DNA of 64,000 bases, taken from Francisella persica ATCC VR-331. Lineage in GTDB: Bacteria > Pseudomonadota > Gammaproteobacteria > Francisellales > Francisellaceae. Positions within the stretch are counted from its first letter, which is position 1, and every line of letters begins with the position of its first letter. Shown here piece by piece: positions 22,318 to 33,861 of the stretch. The stretch spans positions 558,001-622,000 of the forward strand of contig NZ_CP013022.1 in the NCBI RefSeq assembly GCF_001653955.1, written 5' to 3'. The notes below the pieces were generated by a model, which saw nothing but the letters and a program-made list of their open reading frames with translations, had not been told where the DNA came from and searched no databases. A program made the position numbers and the translations under genes.

Positions 22318-23859
22318 ATGCAACTAAGTCCATCAGAAATAAGTGGTTTAATAAAACAAAGAATCGAAAAGTTTGATAATTCAGTTGAACTAAAGTCAGA
22401 AGGTACAATTGTCAGTGTTGCTGATGGTGTTGTTACTATTTATGGATTGAATGATGTCGCAGCTGGTGAAATGGTTAAGTTACCAGGAGATGTGTATGGT
22501 CTAGCTCTCAACTTAAATACAGACTCGGTTGGTACTGTAGTTTTAGGTGAATATGAACATATCAAGGAATGTGATAAAGCATACTGTACTGGTAGAATTT
22601 TAGAAGTCCCAGTTGGTGAAGCTCTTTTGGGTAGAGTTGTCAATGCATTAGGTAATCCTATCGATGGTAAAGGTGAGGTAGCAACTGATTTAACTTCGCC
22701 TATCGAAAAAATTGCTCCTGGTGTTATTTGGAGAAAATCAGTAGATCAAGCATTGCAAACAGGTATTAAGTCAATTGACTCGATGGTACCTATTGGTAAA
22801 GGTCAAAGGGAGCTTATCATTGGCGATAGACAGATTGGTAAAACTGCAATTGCTGTTGATACGATTATTAACCAAAAGGGTACGGGTGTTAAATGTATCT
22901 ATGTTGCTATTGGTCAGAAGGCATCTACAATTGCAAATATTGTAAGACAGCTTGAAGAGCATGGTGCAATGGAGCATACGATTATTGTTGCAGCTACAGC
23001 TTCTGATTCTGCAGCGCTGCAATACATTGCACCATATGCTGGATGTTCTATGGGTGAGTACTTTAGAGATCGTGGTCAAGATGCGCTTATCATTTATGAT
23101 GATTTGACTAAGCAAGCATGGGCTTATAGACAGATTTCATTACTATTAAGAAGACCGCCTGGACGTGAAGCTTATCCTGGTGATGTATTTTACCTTCACT
23201 CAAGACTACTAGAAAGAGCAGCTAGAGTAAATGAAGAATATGTAGAGAAATTTACTAATGGTGAAGTTAAGGGTAAAACTGGTTCATTAACAGCATTACC
23301 AATCATTGAAACACAAGCTGGTGATATCTCAGCATTCATTCCTACGAATGTTATTTCAATAACTGATGGACAGATATTCTTAGAGACAGGTTTATTTAAC
23401 TTTGGCTTAAGGCCTGCAATAAACCCTGGTAACTCTGTTTCACGTGTCGGTGGAGCAGCACAAACTAAGATTATTAAGAAACTTGGTGGTGGTATCCGTT
23501 TAGCACTTGCACAGTATAGAGAACTAGAAGCGTTTTCACAATTTGCATCGGACTTAGACGAAGCAACTCGTGCACAATTAAATAGAGGCCAAAGAATAAC
23601 AGAATTACTAAAACAAAAACAATTCTCAACTTTATCTGTGGCTTTAATGGCATTGTCACTTTATGCCGCTGATAATGGTTACTTAGACAGCTTAGAAATT
23701 TCAGAAGTGATACCTTTCGAATCAGCTTTACATGCACTAGCAGAAACTAAGTATGCTGATGTAATTGCAGAAATTAATGAAACAGGTAAGTATAATGCAG
23801 AGATTGCTGATAAGTTAAAAACTATTGTTGAAGACTGTAAAGTAAATCAAGCTTGGTAA
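22318..23859 (+). CDS. atpA: F1Fo ATP synthase subunit alpha
   Basis: This is the regulatory nucleotide-binding subunit of the F1 hexamer, 513 residues. Walker A is GDRQIGKT at residues 169-176. The family signature [10 protein letters not shown] is at about residues 365-375, next to the arginine finger region LRPAINPG. The N-terminal beta barrel and C-terminal helical domain are complete. Preceded by AGGAAGTGAG before the ATG. Confidence 0.98.
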   Translation: MQLSPSEISGLIKQRIEKFDNSVELKSEGTIVSVADGVVTIYGLNDVAAGEMVKLPGDVYGLALNLNTDSVGTVVLGEYEHIKECDKAYCTGRILEVPVGEALLGRVVNALGNPIDGKGEVATDLTSPIEKIAPGVIWRKSVDQALQTGIKSIDSMVPIGKGQRELIIGDRQIGKTAIAVDTIINQKGTGVKCIYVAIGQKASTIANIVRQLEEHGAMEHTIIVAATASDSAALQYIAPYAGCSMGEYFRDRGQDALIIYDDLTKQAWAYRQISLLLRRPPGREAYPGDVFYLHSRLLERAARVNEEYVEKFTNGEVKGKTGSLTALPIIETQAGDISAFIPTNVISITDGQIFLETGLFNFGLRPAINPGNSVSRVGGAAQTKIIKKLGGGIRLALAQYRELEAFSQFASDLDEATRAQLNRGQRITELLKQKQFSTLSVALMALSLYAADNGYLDSLEISEVIPFESALHALAETKYADVIAEINETGKYNAEIADKLKTIVEDCKVNQAW

Positions 23860-23873
23860 TAGGAGTATAGACG

Positions 23874-24770
23874 ATGTCTAGTGCTAGAGAAATACTTTCC
23901 AAAGTGCAGAGTGTTAAGAGCACACAAAAAATTACAGGTGCAATGGAGTTAGTTGCTGCTAGTAAAATGAGAGGAGCAATTGTTAAGATGAATAATGTGC
24001 GTCCTTATGTTGAAAGCGCAAACATTATTATCAAAAATGTCACAGCTGCAAGTATCGATTATCCTAATCCTTATTTGTTTGATAGAGAGGTAAAAAGAGT
24101 CGGTTACATAGTTACATCTACAGATAGAGGTCTGTGTGGAGGTCTTAATATTAACCTTTTTAAACATGTTCTAAAAAATATTAAGAACAATATTGAAGAT
24201 AAGATTGGAATTGATATATGTGTGATTGGTTCAAAAGCTGAAAATTTCTTTGCAAAATTAAAAGGTGTCAATATTGTAGCAACAGCCCATTATAACGATA
24301 AAGACAAAGAAGGAAGTATTAGAGCTATTGGTGGTGCAGTTAAAGTAATGCTAGATAAGTTTATTGCAGGTAAGGTTGATAGGTTATATATGAGTAGTAA
24401 CCAATTTGTAAGCACGATTAAACAAAAACCTAGGTTACAAACATTACTACCGATTCAAGATATTTTCTCAGCAAAAGAAATAAAAGCAAATAAAGAAAAA
24501 GCATCTAAAGGTCACTGGGATTATATCTATGAAAGAGATATAGAAGAAGTTTTAAATGCTCTATGTATCAGATATATTGAAGCTCAAGTTAGAGGTGCGA
24601 TATTAGAAAATGCAGCATGTGAGCAAGCTGCTCGTATGATGGCAATGAAAAATGCAACTGATAATGCTAGTGATATAATTGATCAGTTGAAATTAGATTA
24701 CAACAAAGTAAGACAAGCTATGATTACGCAAGAGCTTGCAGAAATTTGTTCAGGTGCGGCAGCAGTTTAG
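23874..24770 (+). CDS. atpG: F1Fo ATP synthase subunit gamma
   Basis: This central rotor shaft subunit has 298 residues. The N-terminal helix (REILSKVQSVKSTQKITGAM) and C-terminal helix (NKVRQAMITQELAEICSGAA) form the coiled coil inside the alpha-beta hexamer, and the middle Rossmann-like domain carries TSTDRGLCGGLN. All features are intact. It lies 14 bases after atpA, and atpD follows 9 bases later. Confidence 0.97.
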   Translation: MSSAREILSKVQSVKSTQKITGAMELVAASKMRGAIVKMNNVRPYVESANIIIKNVTAASIDYPNPYLFDREVKRVGYIVTSTDRGLCGGLNINLFKHVLKNIKNNIEDKIGIDICVIGSKAENFFAKLKGVNIVATAHYNDKDKEGSIRAIGGAVKVMLDKFIAGKVDRLYMSSNQFVSTIKQKPRLQTLLPIQDIFSAKEIKANKEKASKGHWDYIYERDIEEVLNALCIRYIEAQVRGAILENAACEQAARMMAMKNATDNASDIIDQLKLDYNKVRQAMITQELAEICSGAAAV

Positions 24771-24779
24771 GAGAGGTAA

Positions 24780-26156
<1,377 letters not shown>

Positions 26157-26169
26157 ATTAGGTTATAAT

Positions 26170-26607
26170 ATGACAAAGAAGTATATAAAAGTTGAGGTTG
26201 TTAGTCCTATAGGTTCAGTTTTTAAAGGTGAAGCTGATATGGTGAGTCTACGTGGATCTGCTGGTGAAATGGGGATAGCATATGGTCATACTGAACTATT
26301 ATCTACTTTACCAGCTGGTGTAGTAAATGTCAGAAAAGATCAGCATACTGATGTACTATATGTTTCAGGTGGTATAGTAGAAGTTACTCCAACTCGTGTA
26401 ACTATTATGGTTGATGATATGGAGAGAGCTGAAAACCTTAATCAGGCTGAATCAGAGAAAGCAAGAGCAAGAGCAAAAGAAGTTCTCAAAAATCCAGATG
26501 CTTCAAAGCTTGATATTGAAGCAGCTAACAAAAGATTAAAAGAGGCAGATGCACGCCTTAAAGCACTTAACTCTTCAAATGGTCTGTATTATTCAAAAGA
26601 TGAATAA
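26170..26607 (+). CDS. atpC: F1Fo ATP synthase subunit epsilon
   Basis: This rotor subunit can inhibit ATP hydrolysis. It has 145 residues: the N-terminal beta sandwich ([36 protein letters not shown]) and a C-terminal pair of helices. A longer open frame starts at 26071 inside atpD, but homology and an AGGT site support the ATG at 26170. It is the last gene of the atp operon; 180 bases of AT-rich DNA follow, in which I see no strong terminator hairpin. Confidence 0.95.
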   Translation: MTKKYIKVEVVSPIGSVFKGEADMVSLRGSAGEMGIAYGHTELLSTLPAGVVNVRKDQHTDVLYVSGGIVEVTPTRVTIMVDDMERAENLNQAESEKARARAKEVLKNPDASKLDIEAANKRLKEADARLKALNSSNGLYYSKDE

Positions 26608-26787
26608 TTATTAATAACAGAATTAATTGATACAAAATGATAGGCTATTCAAACAAACTATATTGGTAATTTATTAATTTGTAGTTACTCAATTAATTAA
26701 AATGCTTTAAATTTAGAGTTATTATTATGATATCAGGGTAAAATTATTTATAATTCAAATATAATATTTTGAACCTGTTATTGATAA

Positions 26788-29634
26788 ATGAGAAAATTTT
26801 TTATACAGCTTATAATATTTGCTTTAACATTACCGTTAATGCTAAGGGCTGCACCATTAGCTAATTTAGGCTCAGATTCTAAAGTTTATGAAACATTATT
26901 ACCGAACAGAATAATCGCAGGGTTTCTCGATATTCGTACTCCAGGTTCGACAACAAGAGTTGATATGCAAAAGGCCAAAAAAGATGGCTATAATGTTATG
27001 ATAGTTGCTTATGGGGAAGTTTATGATAATGATATAGGTTTTTATACTACTTCTGTAACTTCTACACAGACTATAATAGATAAAATTCGTAATGCTAAAA
27101 AAGCAGGAATGAAAATATTATTGGCTGTTGGTGGGAGTCTCAACACTTTCCATCCTGGAGTTAAGCAAGGAACTTTAGATCCAAAAATTTTTGGTCATAA
27201 TATTTCTGATACACAAATAAAAGTTTTAGCTAATAATATAGTTAATTTTTTAAACAAAAATGATCTTGATGGTATTGTATATAGTATTAAAAAATTTACA
27301 TCAGCTGACTTTATTGCCAAACTTTCTGCCGCTATAAAAAAAATCGATGCAAAAATAATAATTGCTGCTGAGCCTGAAGTTAACAATTATAAATTAGTTA
27401 CGACAGGCGTCAGTAATGATTATGACAAGGCTATTCATGAGGGTAAAATAGATTATCTGTTTATACAAGAATATGGTGCATTTCCCGAGTATGATCCAAG
27501 TTTTATTTCTGAAAGTTATTCAAAGATTATTGAAAATGCCCATATTCCTCTTAATACAAAAATTTTGATAACAGAGCCAACAAATGCTGTTTCTGGCGGA
27601 ACAAATACTATTTATCACCCGCAAGGTAACGCAACAAAATCATTATCAACTGAGCAAGCGGTAAAATTAATATTACCACAACTTGAGAAACTAAAATTTA
27701 AACCAAGGTTTGCGGGTGTTGCTGGGTGGTCATTGAATACAGATTATGCTGCTGATCTATATGGAGATTCTTCGCATAATGCTGGAGCCTTTGCAAAAGG
27801 GCTTAGTGAGTGCATTTATAAGAATGCTTGTGTTGAAATAGATAATAAAATACATGGTCCAGTCGTTGCTGGGGTTTTACCGCTGTGGGGTAAAAGTAGC
27901 TCTTATAATATTTCTGGTCAGCAGATAAATACTACTCCGATAAGCATATCAATGCCAAAAGATAAGGAGTATTGTGATTATAATCCTAATGTGTGTAAGT
28001 ATAACGTCATTATATTAGCATATCTAGCCTACACTAATAGTAAAGGTTTTCAATTATCTTTTAATGAGGAGAATGGCAGTTCTAAGAAAATATATTCTCC
28101 AAAAGAACTAAAAGCTTTTATAGCTTATATGAATTCTAAAGGGAAACATACAGTCATTTCTATTGGTGGTAAGTATTCTCATGTTGATTGGGAGACGATA
28201 AATTTAAGTGACCTTATAAAAATCGTTCAAGAGTTTGGGTTTAATGGCATAAATTTTGACTTAAGTAGTTCTGATATACCTAAGAATGAGAAAACAGTAA
28301 AGGTAGCTGCTGATAAAATAAATAAATTAATAACAATATTAAGACAAAATAACCATGGTTTTTGGTTAACTTTTTCTCCTGAGTGGCACTATATAGTTGC
28401 ACCATTAGCCAAAAATGACAAAGATAATATTTATGTCAATCATAATTACATTGAATTATTAGATAGCGTTGGTATGAATAAAATAAATTATATTTGGCTT
28501 AACACATATGCTGATAAACCTTCTGATGGAATTTTAAGTTTTTATCAGGATAAAAATGCAGAGTATATAAAAATTACTCCTACTGATGGTTATGCTAAGT
28601 TCTTAGCAGTACTTGCTTGGGCTTTGACGACGCAAGTAGGCTATGACGTAAATATGCCAAAGTATGATGAAATTGATAAACCTTTGGATATTCCTGCTAA
28701 TAAGTTGGTCTTAATGATTCCTGCAACCAAGGGTACTACTCATGGTAGGATGATGTATGTTTTAACAGAAAAAGATATCAAAGAAGCAGTCTCTTTGATG
28801 AAAGAAAATAAGGCATCTTTTGCAGGTTTTGCAGTTTGGAGTATCGATTTTGATGCAACTAATATTAACAATGGTGATTTGGGTAATGACTACAGCCATA
28901 AGCCTTGGAGTACAACAGCTGCAATTTTAGATGTTAGTTTACCACCTATAGTGTCAAAAATAAAAAATCAAATAAAACAACAAACTAAAGTTATTCCATC
29001 AATACAGGGACAACAGCAAAGTATAGAGACTGGGGTTATAAATTATCCTGATAAAATTGGCTCTTATAATACTGATACTATCATAAATTTTCAAGGTAAA
29101 AAATATAAGTGTAAATCTAGTTTAGAAGTCAAATTTTGTAATAATAAAGGATACATTCCAAATGGACTATATGGTTATCTTGCTTGGGATGAGATTAATA
29201 CTTTCAAGCCTAAGACAAAAACTAAACAGCACAAACTTGCTGCTGGTAAAATAGTCAAATACCCAAATTTTATTGGAAATTATAAAGTTGGACAAATTGT
29301 TATTGCTTGTGATAGAAAGTTTGAGTGTCAAAAGCAAGAGTTATGTAATGATAAATCATACCGACCTATAGGCAAAAGTGGTTATCTTGCTTGGAGTGAT
29401 ATAACTGATGATGTTGCTCACTTGACAAATGAAGCTAAACAGCCTAAGCCCAATGGTGCTGAGTATATTTATCCATATGGTATAGAGAACTATAAGTCAG
29501 GTACTATAGTTGCCGTTGGTCAAGAGCTATACCGTTGTAATCTTGGTCCTGAATCTAGTTTATGTACTAGTGTAGCATATAAACCAACTGGTAAGTATGG
29601 TATAGATGCTTGGACAAAAATAGATGGTAAGTAA
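26788..29634 (+). CDS. Secreted double-GH18 chitinase-like protein with three chitin-binding-like repeats; catalytic residues absent
   Basis: A 948-residue exported protein with an N-terminal signal peptide (cleavage probably near residues 20-22, LMLRAAPLA). Two GH18-like TIM-barrel regions cover about residues 33-335 and 355-720. GH18 chitinases need the acid in DGxDxDxE. In the first barrel the motif is DGIVYSIK (residues 161-168), in the second NGINFDLS (486-493), so Lys168 and Ser493 replace the glutamate. The SxGG strand before each is kept (AVGGS, SIGGK). Three tandem cysteine-containing carbohydrate-binding-like repeats follow (from about 751, 822 and 892), each ending in an AW motif. 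It probably binds chitin or another glycan rather than cutting it. Francisella has several secreted chitinase-family proteins; which one this is I leave open. No frame damage. Confidence 0.85.
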   Translation: MRKFFIQLIIFALTLPLMLRAAPLANLGSDSKVYETLLPNRIIAGFLDIRTPGSTTRVDMQKAKKDGYNVMIVAYGEVYDNDIGFYTTSVTSTQTIIDKIRNAKKAGMKILLAVGGSLNTFHPGVKQGTLDPKIFGHNISDTQIKVLANNIVNFLNKNDLDGIVYSIKKFTSADFIAKLSAAIKKIDAKIIIAAEPEVNNYKLVTTGVSNDYDKAIHEGKIDYLFIQEYGAFPEYDPSFISESYSKIIENAHIPLNTKILITEPTNAVSGGTNTIYHPQGNATKSLSTEQAVKLILPQLEKLKFKPRFAGVAGWSLNTDYAADLYGDSSHNAGAFAKGLSECIYKNACVEIDNKIHGPVVAGVLPLWGKSSSYNISGQQINTTPISISMPKDKEYCDYNPNVCKYNVIILAYLAYTNSKGFQLSFNEENGSSKKIYSPKELKAFIAYMNSKGKHTVISIGGKYSHVDWETINLSDLIKIVQEFGFNGINFDLSSSDIPKNEKTVKVAADKINKLITILRQNNHGFWLTFSPEWHYIVAPLAKNDKDNIYVNHNYIELLDSVGMNKINYIWLNTYADKPSDGILSFYQDKNAEYIKITPTDGYAKFLAVLAWALTTQVGYDVNMPKYDEIDKPLDIPANKLVLMIPATKGTTHGRMMYVLTEKDIKEAVSLMKENKASFAGFAVWSIDFDATNINNGDLGNDYSHKPWSTTAAILDVSLPPIVSKIKNQIKQQTKVIPSIQGQQQSIETGVINYPDKIGSYNTDTIINFQGKKYKCKSSLEVKFCNNKGYIPNGLYGYLAWDEINTFKPKTKTKQHKLAAGKIVKYPNFIGNYKVGQIVIACDRKFECQKQELCNDKSYRPIGKSGYLAWSDITDDVAHLTNEAKQPKPNGAEYIYPYGIENYKSGTIVAVGQELYRCNLGPESSLCTSVAYKPTGKYGIDAWTKIDGK

Positions 29635-29650
29635 AGATATTTATGTTTCA

Positions 29651-29980
29651 TTATTTTACAGAATCAATTAGCTTTTTTAGTTCGCCAGATTCATTCATTT
29701 CCATAATTATATCGCAGCCACCTATTAGTTCTCCTTTTACCCAAAGTTGAGGGAATGTTGGCCAGTCAGCATATTTTGGTAAAACAGCTCTTATATCATG
29801 ATTTTCTAGAATGTTAACAAAAGCAAATGGCTTACCACATGATCTAACTGCTGTTGCTGCATGAGCAGAAAAACCACATTGTGGTAGGTTTGGTGAGCCT
29901 TTCATATATAAGATGATATCATTTTCTTTTAATTGTTTTTCAATTCGATCAACTACTTTTTGTTCTTCTGGAGTATACAT
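29651..29980 (-). CDS. grxD: Monothiol glutaredoxin (Grx4 type)
   Basis: This small cytoplasmic protein (109 residues) carries the monothiol active site CGFS within LPQCGFSAHA and the glutathione-binding region WPTFPQLWV followed by GGCDIIMEM. Such proteins bind Fe-S clusters with glutathione and pass them on or sense iron. A longer frame opens at 30007, but an AAGGAAG site lies 4-5 bases before the ATG at 29980. It is divergent from sodB, an oxidative-stress neighbour. Confidence 0.93.
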   Translation of the reverse strand: MYTPEEQKVVDRIEKQLKENDIILYMKGSPNLPQCGFSAHAATAVRSCGKPFAFVNILENHDIRAVLPKYADWPTFPQLWVKGELIGGCDIIMEMNESGELKKLIDSVK

Positions 29981-30023
29981 TTTGCTTCCTTTTTTATTTT
30001 TAAACAATTAAGTTTAGAAATTT

Positions 30024-30056
30024 CACCTAAAAGGTGATAGTATATTATACTATAAT
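30024..30056. promoter_or_regulatory. palindrome and -10 element between grxD and sodB
   Basis: A perfect 15-base palindrome, TAGTATA-T-TATACTA (30038-30052), overlaps a consensus TATAAT (30051-30056) upstream of sodB. A second short inverted repeat, CACC/GGTG, lies at 30024-30036. No good -35 box is visible, so an activator or repressor site is plausible. In Francisella iron and oxidative-stress regulation involves Fur and OxyR; neither consensus is clearly met here. Confidence 0.4.
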
Positions 30057-30105
30057 AGGAAGATACTACAAAGTATAATTCAACTGATTCAAGGAGAGTA
30101 AGCAA

Positions 30106-30684
30106 ATGAAATTTGAATTACCAAAACTACCTTACAATGTTGACGCATTAGAACCAACAATATCAAAAGAAACTATAGAGTATCACTATGGCAAACATCA
30201 TCAGACATATGTAAATAACCTGAATAATTTAGTTGAGGGCACTGAGCATGCTGGCAGAAACCTAGAAGAAATCATAAAGAATTCTTCTGGTGGTATATTT
30301 AATAATGCTGCTCAAGTTTTCAATCATACTTTCTATTGGAATTGTTTGACTCCTAACAAAACCGAGGCTTCTAGTCAGCTAAAAGCAGCGCTAATTGAGG
30401 CATGTGGTTCTGTAGAAAATTTTAAAGAGCAATTCTCAAAAGCAGCTATCTCAATATTTGGTTCTGGTTGGGCTTGGTTAGTAAAAAATACTGACAGTAA
30501 GCTTGAAATTGTAACGACAAGTAATGCAGGTTGTCCATTAACAGAGAACAAAAAACCATTATTAACATTTGATGTTTGGGAGCATGCTTACTATATCGAT
30601 TATCGTAATGCTAGACCTAAGTATGTTGAAGCGTTATGGGATATCGTAAACTGGGAATTTGTTTCTGAGCAATTTGCCAATTAG
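30106..30684 (+). CDS. sodB: Superoxide dismutase [Fe]
   Basis: This enzyme disproportionates superoxide to oxygen and peroxide. It has 192 residues, the same size as E. coli SodB. Metal ligands are visible: His in YHYGKHHQTYV, His in VFNHTFYWN, and Asp156 and His160 in DVWEHAYY. No signal peptide, so cytoplasmic. A strong AAGGAGAG ribosome-binding site precedes the ATG. Divergent from grxD. Confidence 0.97.
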   Translation: MKFELPKLPYNVDALEPTISKETIEYHYGKHHQTYVNNLNNLVEGTEHAGRNLEEIIKNSSGGIFNNAAQVFNHTFYWNCLTPNKTEASSQLKAALIEACGSVENFKEQFSKAAISIFGSGWAWLVKNTDSKLEIVTTSNAGCPLTENKKPLLTFDVWEHAYYIDYRNARPKYVEALWDIVNWEFVSEQFAN

Positions 30685-30695
30685 GATTTTCCTTG

Positions 30696-30889
30696 ATGTT
30701 AAAAATAAGACTTCTTTATTACTCTTTCGTAATTGGAGTGTTGTAAATAGTAGTTATAGTGTTTGTAGCTATGTTGTTTTTGTTTTGCAATTATCAATAC
30801 TACATTTAAGATATATAGTATTGATAATTCTGCTATTACCTTGGATAATATTTGTGCTATCTCTTATAAAGTTAATAAATAAAAATTAG
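30696..30889 (+). pseudogene. possible remnant of a small membrane protein
   Basis: After sodB a frame starts MLKIRLLYYSFVIGVL and stops at once; shifting frame gives a second hydrophobic segment, RYIVLIILLLPWIIFVLSLI, and a stop at the start of the ampG 3' end. Two transmembrane stretches split by a frameshift suggest a broken small inner-membrane protein, perhaps of the DUF2069 kind. The reading is weak and I do not assign a function. Confidence 0.35.
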
Positions 30890-32151
30890 TGTAAGTTTGC
30901 CATTAATTTTATTTTTGTTCTAAAGATAAATATTAGTAGTGATATAACCATTCCGACTATAAAACTAAAAATAAACAATCCTTCCCATCTGTAGTGTGCT
31001 TGAATATATCCGGCTAAAGGTCCTACAAATACCCTTGCTAAAGAGTCTATTGAACTTAAAATTGCGAATTGAGTAGCTGAAAATTTTACATTAATAAGAC
31101 TCATGATCATTGCTACTAATATTGCTGTACCCATTGCACCACAAAAATATTCTATACCTACAGAAATTAGCATGAGGTAATAGTTTTTACCGACTATTGC
31201 TAATAATAAATAAGTTAAATTTGCACATGCCATAATAATACTGAAGTATAAGAAGCTTTTATAAACGCCAATCTGTTTTGCAATCAGACCTCCAACAACT
31301 AAGCCACCTAGTGATGCAAATAAAGATAACACCTTATAAGAAACTGCAATAGTAGTTTTACTAAATCCAAGGTCGGTAAAGAAGATTGAATTAAGTGAAA
31401 ATGCTATTGTATCAGCTAGTTTATAGCTTATGAGAATAGTTATTATAATTACCGCAGTATTTAAACCTTGACGCTTAAAAAACTCAACAAAAGGTAGTAC
31501 AAAAGCATCCATGAAGCTTTTAGGAGACTCTTGATACTGACTTTCTTTAATTAGTGGAGTATAAAGAGGGCAAATGATAAAAAATGGGATAATCATTAAC
31601 CAAGCAAGGTTCCAGTTGTTGTTAAGTCTATCTACGATGATTAAAACTAATGATCCTGTTACTAGCATACCAACACGATAACCCATAACTGCTATAGCAT
31701 TTCCAAGCGCTCTTTCGTGTTCTAGGAGAACTTCTGTTTGATAAGCGTTTATAGCAATATCTTGTGTTGCTGATACAAAGCATATTAGAAACCCAATAAA
31801 AGCAATTATAAGGGGTGAGTTTGCTGGTGAAAATCGACTCATAATTGCAATTAGTATAACTAAAAGCACTTGAGTTAGTAGTATCCAGCCTTTTCTGCGT
31901 CCCAATCTAGGTATTTTTACCTTATCCAAGAAAGGAGCCCACAAATACTTAAATGTGTAAGGGATCGCTATAAGAGTTAAAAAACCAATATCTCTAGTTT
32001 CTATACCATTATCTTTATACCACAAAAATAATGACGAGGCTGTAAGCATAAGAGGAAACCCTGATGCATAACCTAATATTAGCATAGTAAACATTTTGGC
32101 TTCTTTAAAAGGAGCTGTGAGTTTTTCTATAAGTGATGGAGAATTATTCAT
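30886..32151 (-). CDS. ampG: AmpG-family muropeptide permease
   Basis: This 421-residue MFS-like inner-membrane protein has about 12 helices. AmpG imports anhydromuropeptides from the periplasm for peptidoglycan recycling. Typical family sequences are GYASGFPLMLTASSLFLW near the N-terminus, then YTFKYLWAPFLDKVKIP and GRRKGW in the first loop, and SATQDIAINAYQTEVL. The protein is intact. It is separated from gltA by 87 bases on the same strand. Confidence 0.88.
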   Translation of the reverse strand: MNNSPSLIEKLTAPFKEAKMFTMLILGYASGFPLMLTASSLFLWYKDNGIETRDIGFLTLIAIPYTFKYLWAPFLDKVKIPRLGRRKGWILLTQVLLVILIAIMSRFSPANSPLIIAFIGFLICFVSATQDIAINAYQTEVLLEHERALGNAIAVMGYRVGMLVTGSLVLIIVDRLNNNWNLAWLMIIPFFIICPLYTPLIKESQYQESPKSFMDAFVLPFVEFFKRQGLNTAVIIITILISYKLADTIAFSLNSIFFTDLGFSKTTIAVSYKVLSLFASLGGLVVGGLIAKQIGVYKSFLYFSIIMACANLTYLLLAIVGKNYYLMLISVGIEYFCGAMGTAILVAMIMSLINVKFSATQFAILSSIDSLARVFVGPLAGYIQAHYRWEGLFIFSFIVGMVISLLIFIFRTKIKLMANLH

Positions 32152-32238
32152 TTTGTTATCTCGGCAGATTTCACATAAATTAAAATGTTAGTTAAAATAG
32201 CTAAGAAAGTAAATAAAGAATGAAGCAGAGAAATAAAA

Positions 32239-33498
32239 TTAGAAAATTCTGCTTGTTGCACCTGTATATAACTGTCTTGGACGACCAATCTTTTGTGCTG
32301 TATCATTAACCATCTCTATCCACTGAGATATCCATCCTGATGTTCTTGCTAAAGCAAATATAGCTGTAAACATATCTCTTGGAATGTCCATAGCTTGTAA
32401 AATGATTCCTGAATAAAAATCAACATTAGGGAAAAGCTTTCTTTTAATAAAGAATTCATCTTGTAAAGCAATTTCTTCTAATTTTTTAGCTACTGTTAAA
32501 AGAGGGTTGTCACTATGACCAAGTTTAGCAAGAATTTCTTCACAGTTTTTTTTCATTGCTGTAGCTCTTGGATCAGTGTTTTTGTAGACTCTATGTCCGA
32601 AGCCCATTAGTCTAAATGGATCGTCTTTATCTTTTGCTTTAGCGATATACTTATCGATATTTTTAGTGCTACCAATTTCAGATAACATTTTAAGTACAGC
32701 TTCATTAGCACCACCATGAGCAGGCCCCCACAGTGCAGTAATACCAGCGATAATCGCAGCATAAGGAGAATTGCCAGTTGATCCTGATAATCTTACTGTT
32801 GATGTTGAAGCATTTTGCTCGTGATCAGCATGAAGCATAAATATTGTGTCCATCGCTTTGATATGTAACTCATTTGGCTTGTAGCTTTCATCTTTAGCAA
32901 ACATCATATATAAAAAATTCTCAGCATAGTCGTATTCCATTTTAGGCTCTAAGAATTTTTTACCTTGATTATGTCTATAAGCCATAGCTGCTATAGTTGC
33001 GATTTTAGCTACGATATTTTTAGCAACCTCATCTTGAGATTCTTTTTGTCCCGTGTGGACATGTTCTGCAGCTAGGACATTAACACCAGCTATTAAGCCT
33101 GACATCGGGTGGGTATACTTAGGCATTGCAGCTATTGCGGCTTTGATATGCTCGCACACAGGCATTTTAGCAATAATTTCTTGTCTAAAGCTTTTTACTT
33201 GCTCATCATTTGGTAGTTCTCCATAAATCAATGCATAGCAAAGAGTTCTGTAGTTTGAATTTTGAGTCCATTCTTCGATTGGATAGCCTCTGTGTAAGAG
33301 TATACCTTTACCACCATCGATATATGTGATTTTAGATTCGCATGCAGCTGTAGACATGAATCCAGGATCATAAGTAAAAATTCCATGTTTTACCAATGAT
33401 GAAACATCTATGCAGTCACTACCTAAGCTAGGAGAATATACTGGTAATTTTATTTCAATATTCTTATCTGCATACTTAAGAGTTGCGTATTTACTCAT
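32239..33498 (-). CDS. gltA: Citrate synthase
   Basis: This enzyme condenses acetyl-CoA with oxaloacetate, the entry step of the TCA cycle. It has 419 residues, a type II (hexameric, NADH-sensitive type) length. Active-site motifs include ALWGPAHGGANEAVLKML and GFGHRVYKNTDPRA, with the final catalytic Asp in PNVDFYSG. A longer frame extends to 33540, but GGAGG lies 8 bases before the ATG at 33498. It is divergent from the sdh-suc operon. Confidence 0.97.
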   Translation of the reverse strand: MSKYATLKYADKNIEIKLPVYSPSLGSDCIDVSSLVKHGIFTYDPGFMSTAACESKITYIDGGKGILLHRGYPIEEWTQNSNYRTLCYALIYGELPNDEQVKSFRQEIIAKMPVCEHIKAAIAAMPKYTHPMSGLIAGVNVLAAEHVHTGQKESQDEVAKNIVAKIATIAAMAYRHNQGKKFLEPKMEYDYAENFLYMMFAKDESYKPNELHIKAMDTIFMLHADHEQNASTSTVRLSGSTGNSPYAAIIAGITALWGPAHGGANEAVLKMLSEIGSTKNIDKYIAKAKDKDDPFRLMGFGHRVYKNTDPRATAMKKNCEEILAKLGHSDNPLLTVAKKLEEIALQDEFFIKRKLFPNVDFYSGIILQAMDIPRDMFTAIFALARTSGWISQWIEMVNDTAQKIGRPRQLYTGATSRIF

Positions 33499-33861
33499 TA
33501 ATATGGCCTCCAAGTTCCAAGTAAATAGTTGATCAAACATATAAGCAAAGGTTTGCAGTAAAACAGATACCTTTTACTAAAAAAAATATCTACAACTATG
33601 AGGTAGTATACAGGGAAATAATAAGCTAAAGAATTTTGTTTTGCAAATAAAAAAATCTCATAACTTGTATATCAATTAGGATTATAATTGTCGGCGATTA
33701 ATTGAACTATCGTGTTTATACTTTAGTGAGATTTAAAATCAAAAAATCGCTTAACTATTTGAATTTGTTTGAGTAAAAATATATCATTAAGAGTTGTTGT
33801 AATAACATTGGTTACATCCGATCTACTTCTCTACAAAAATTGCTTCGGAGGAATATCAAGC
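33499..33861. promoter_or_regulatory. 363-base divergent control region between gltA and sdhC
   Basis: This stretch has no credible gene. It holds the upstream regions of gltA (minus strand) and sdhCDAB-sucAB (plus strand). A consensus TATAAT is at 33683-33688 reading plus, without a clear -35 box. A GGAGGAA site near 33847 serves sdhC. A longer open frame from 33769 into sdhC is best seen as leader sequence, because homology begins at 33862. Confidence 0.55.

Noticed and set aside
26737-26765. promoter for the chitinase-like gene
   Set aside because: A TATAAT occurs at 26760-26765 but no credible -35 box is at the right distance, and the gap is very AT-rich.
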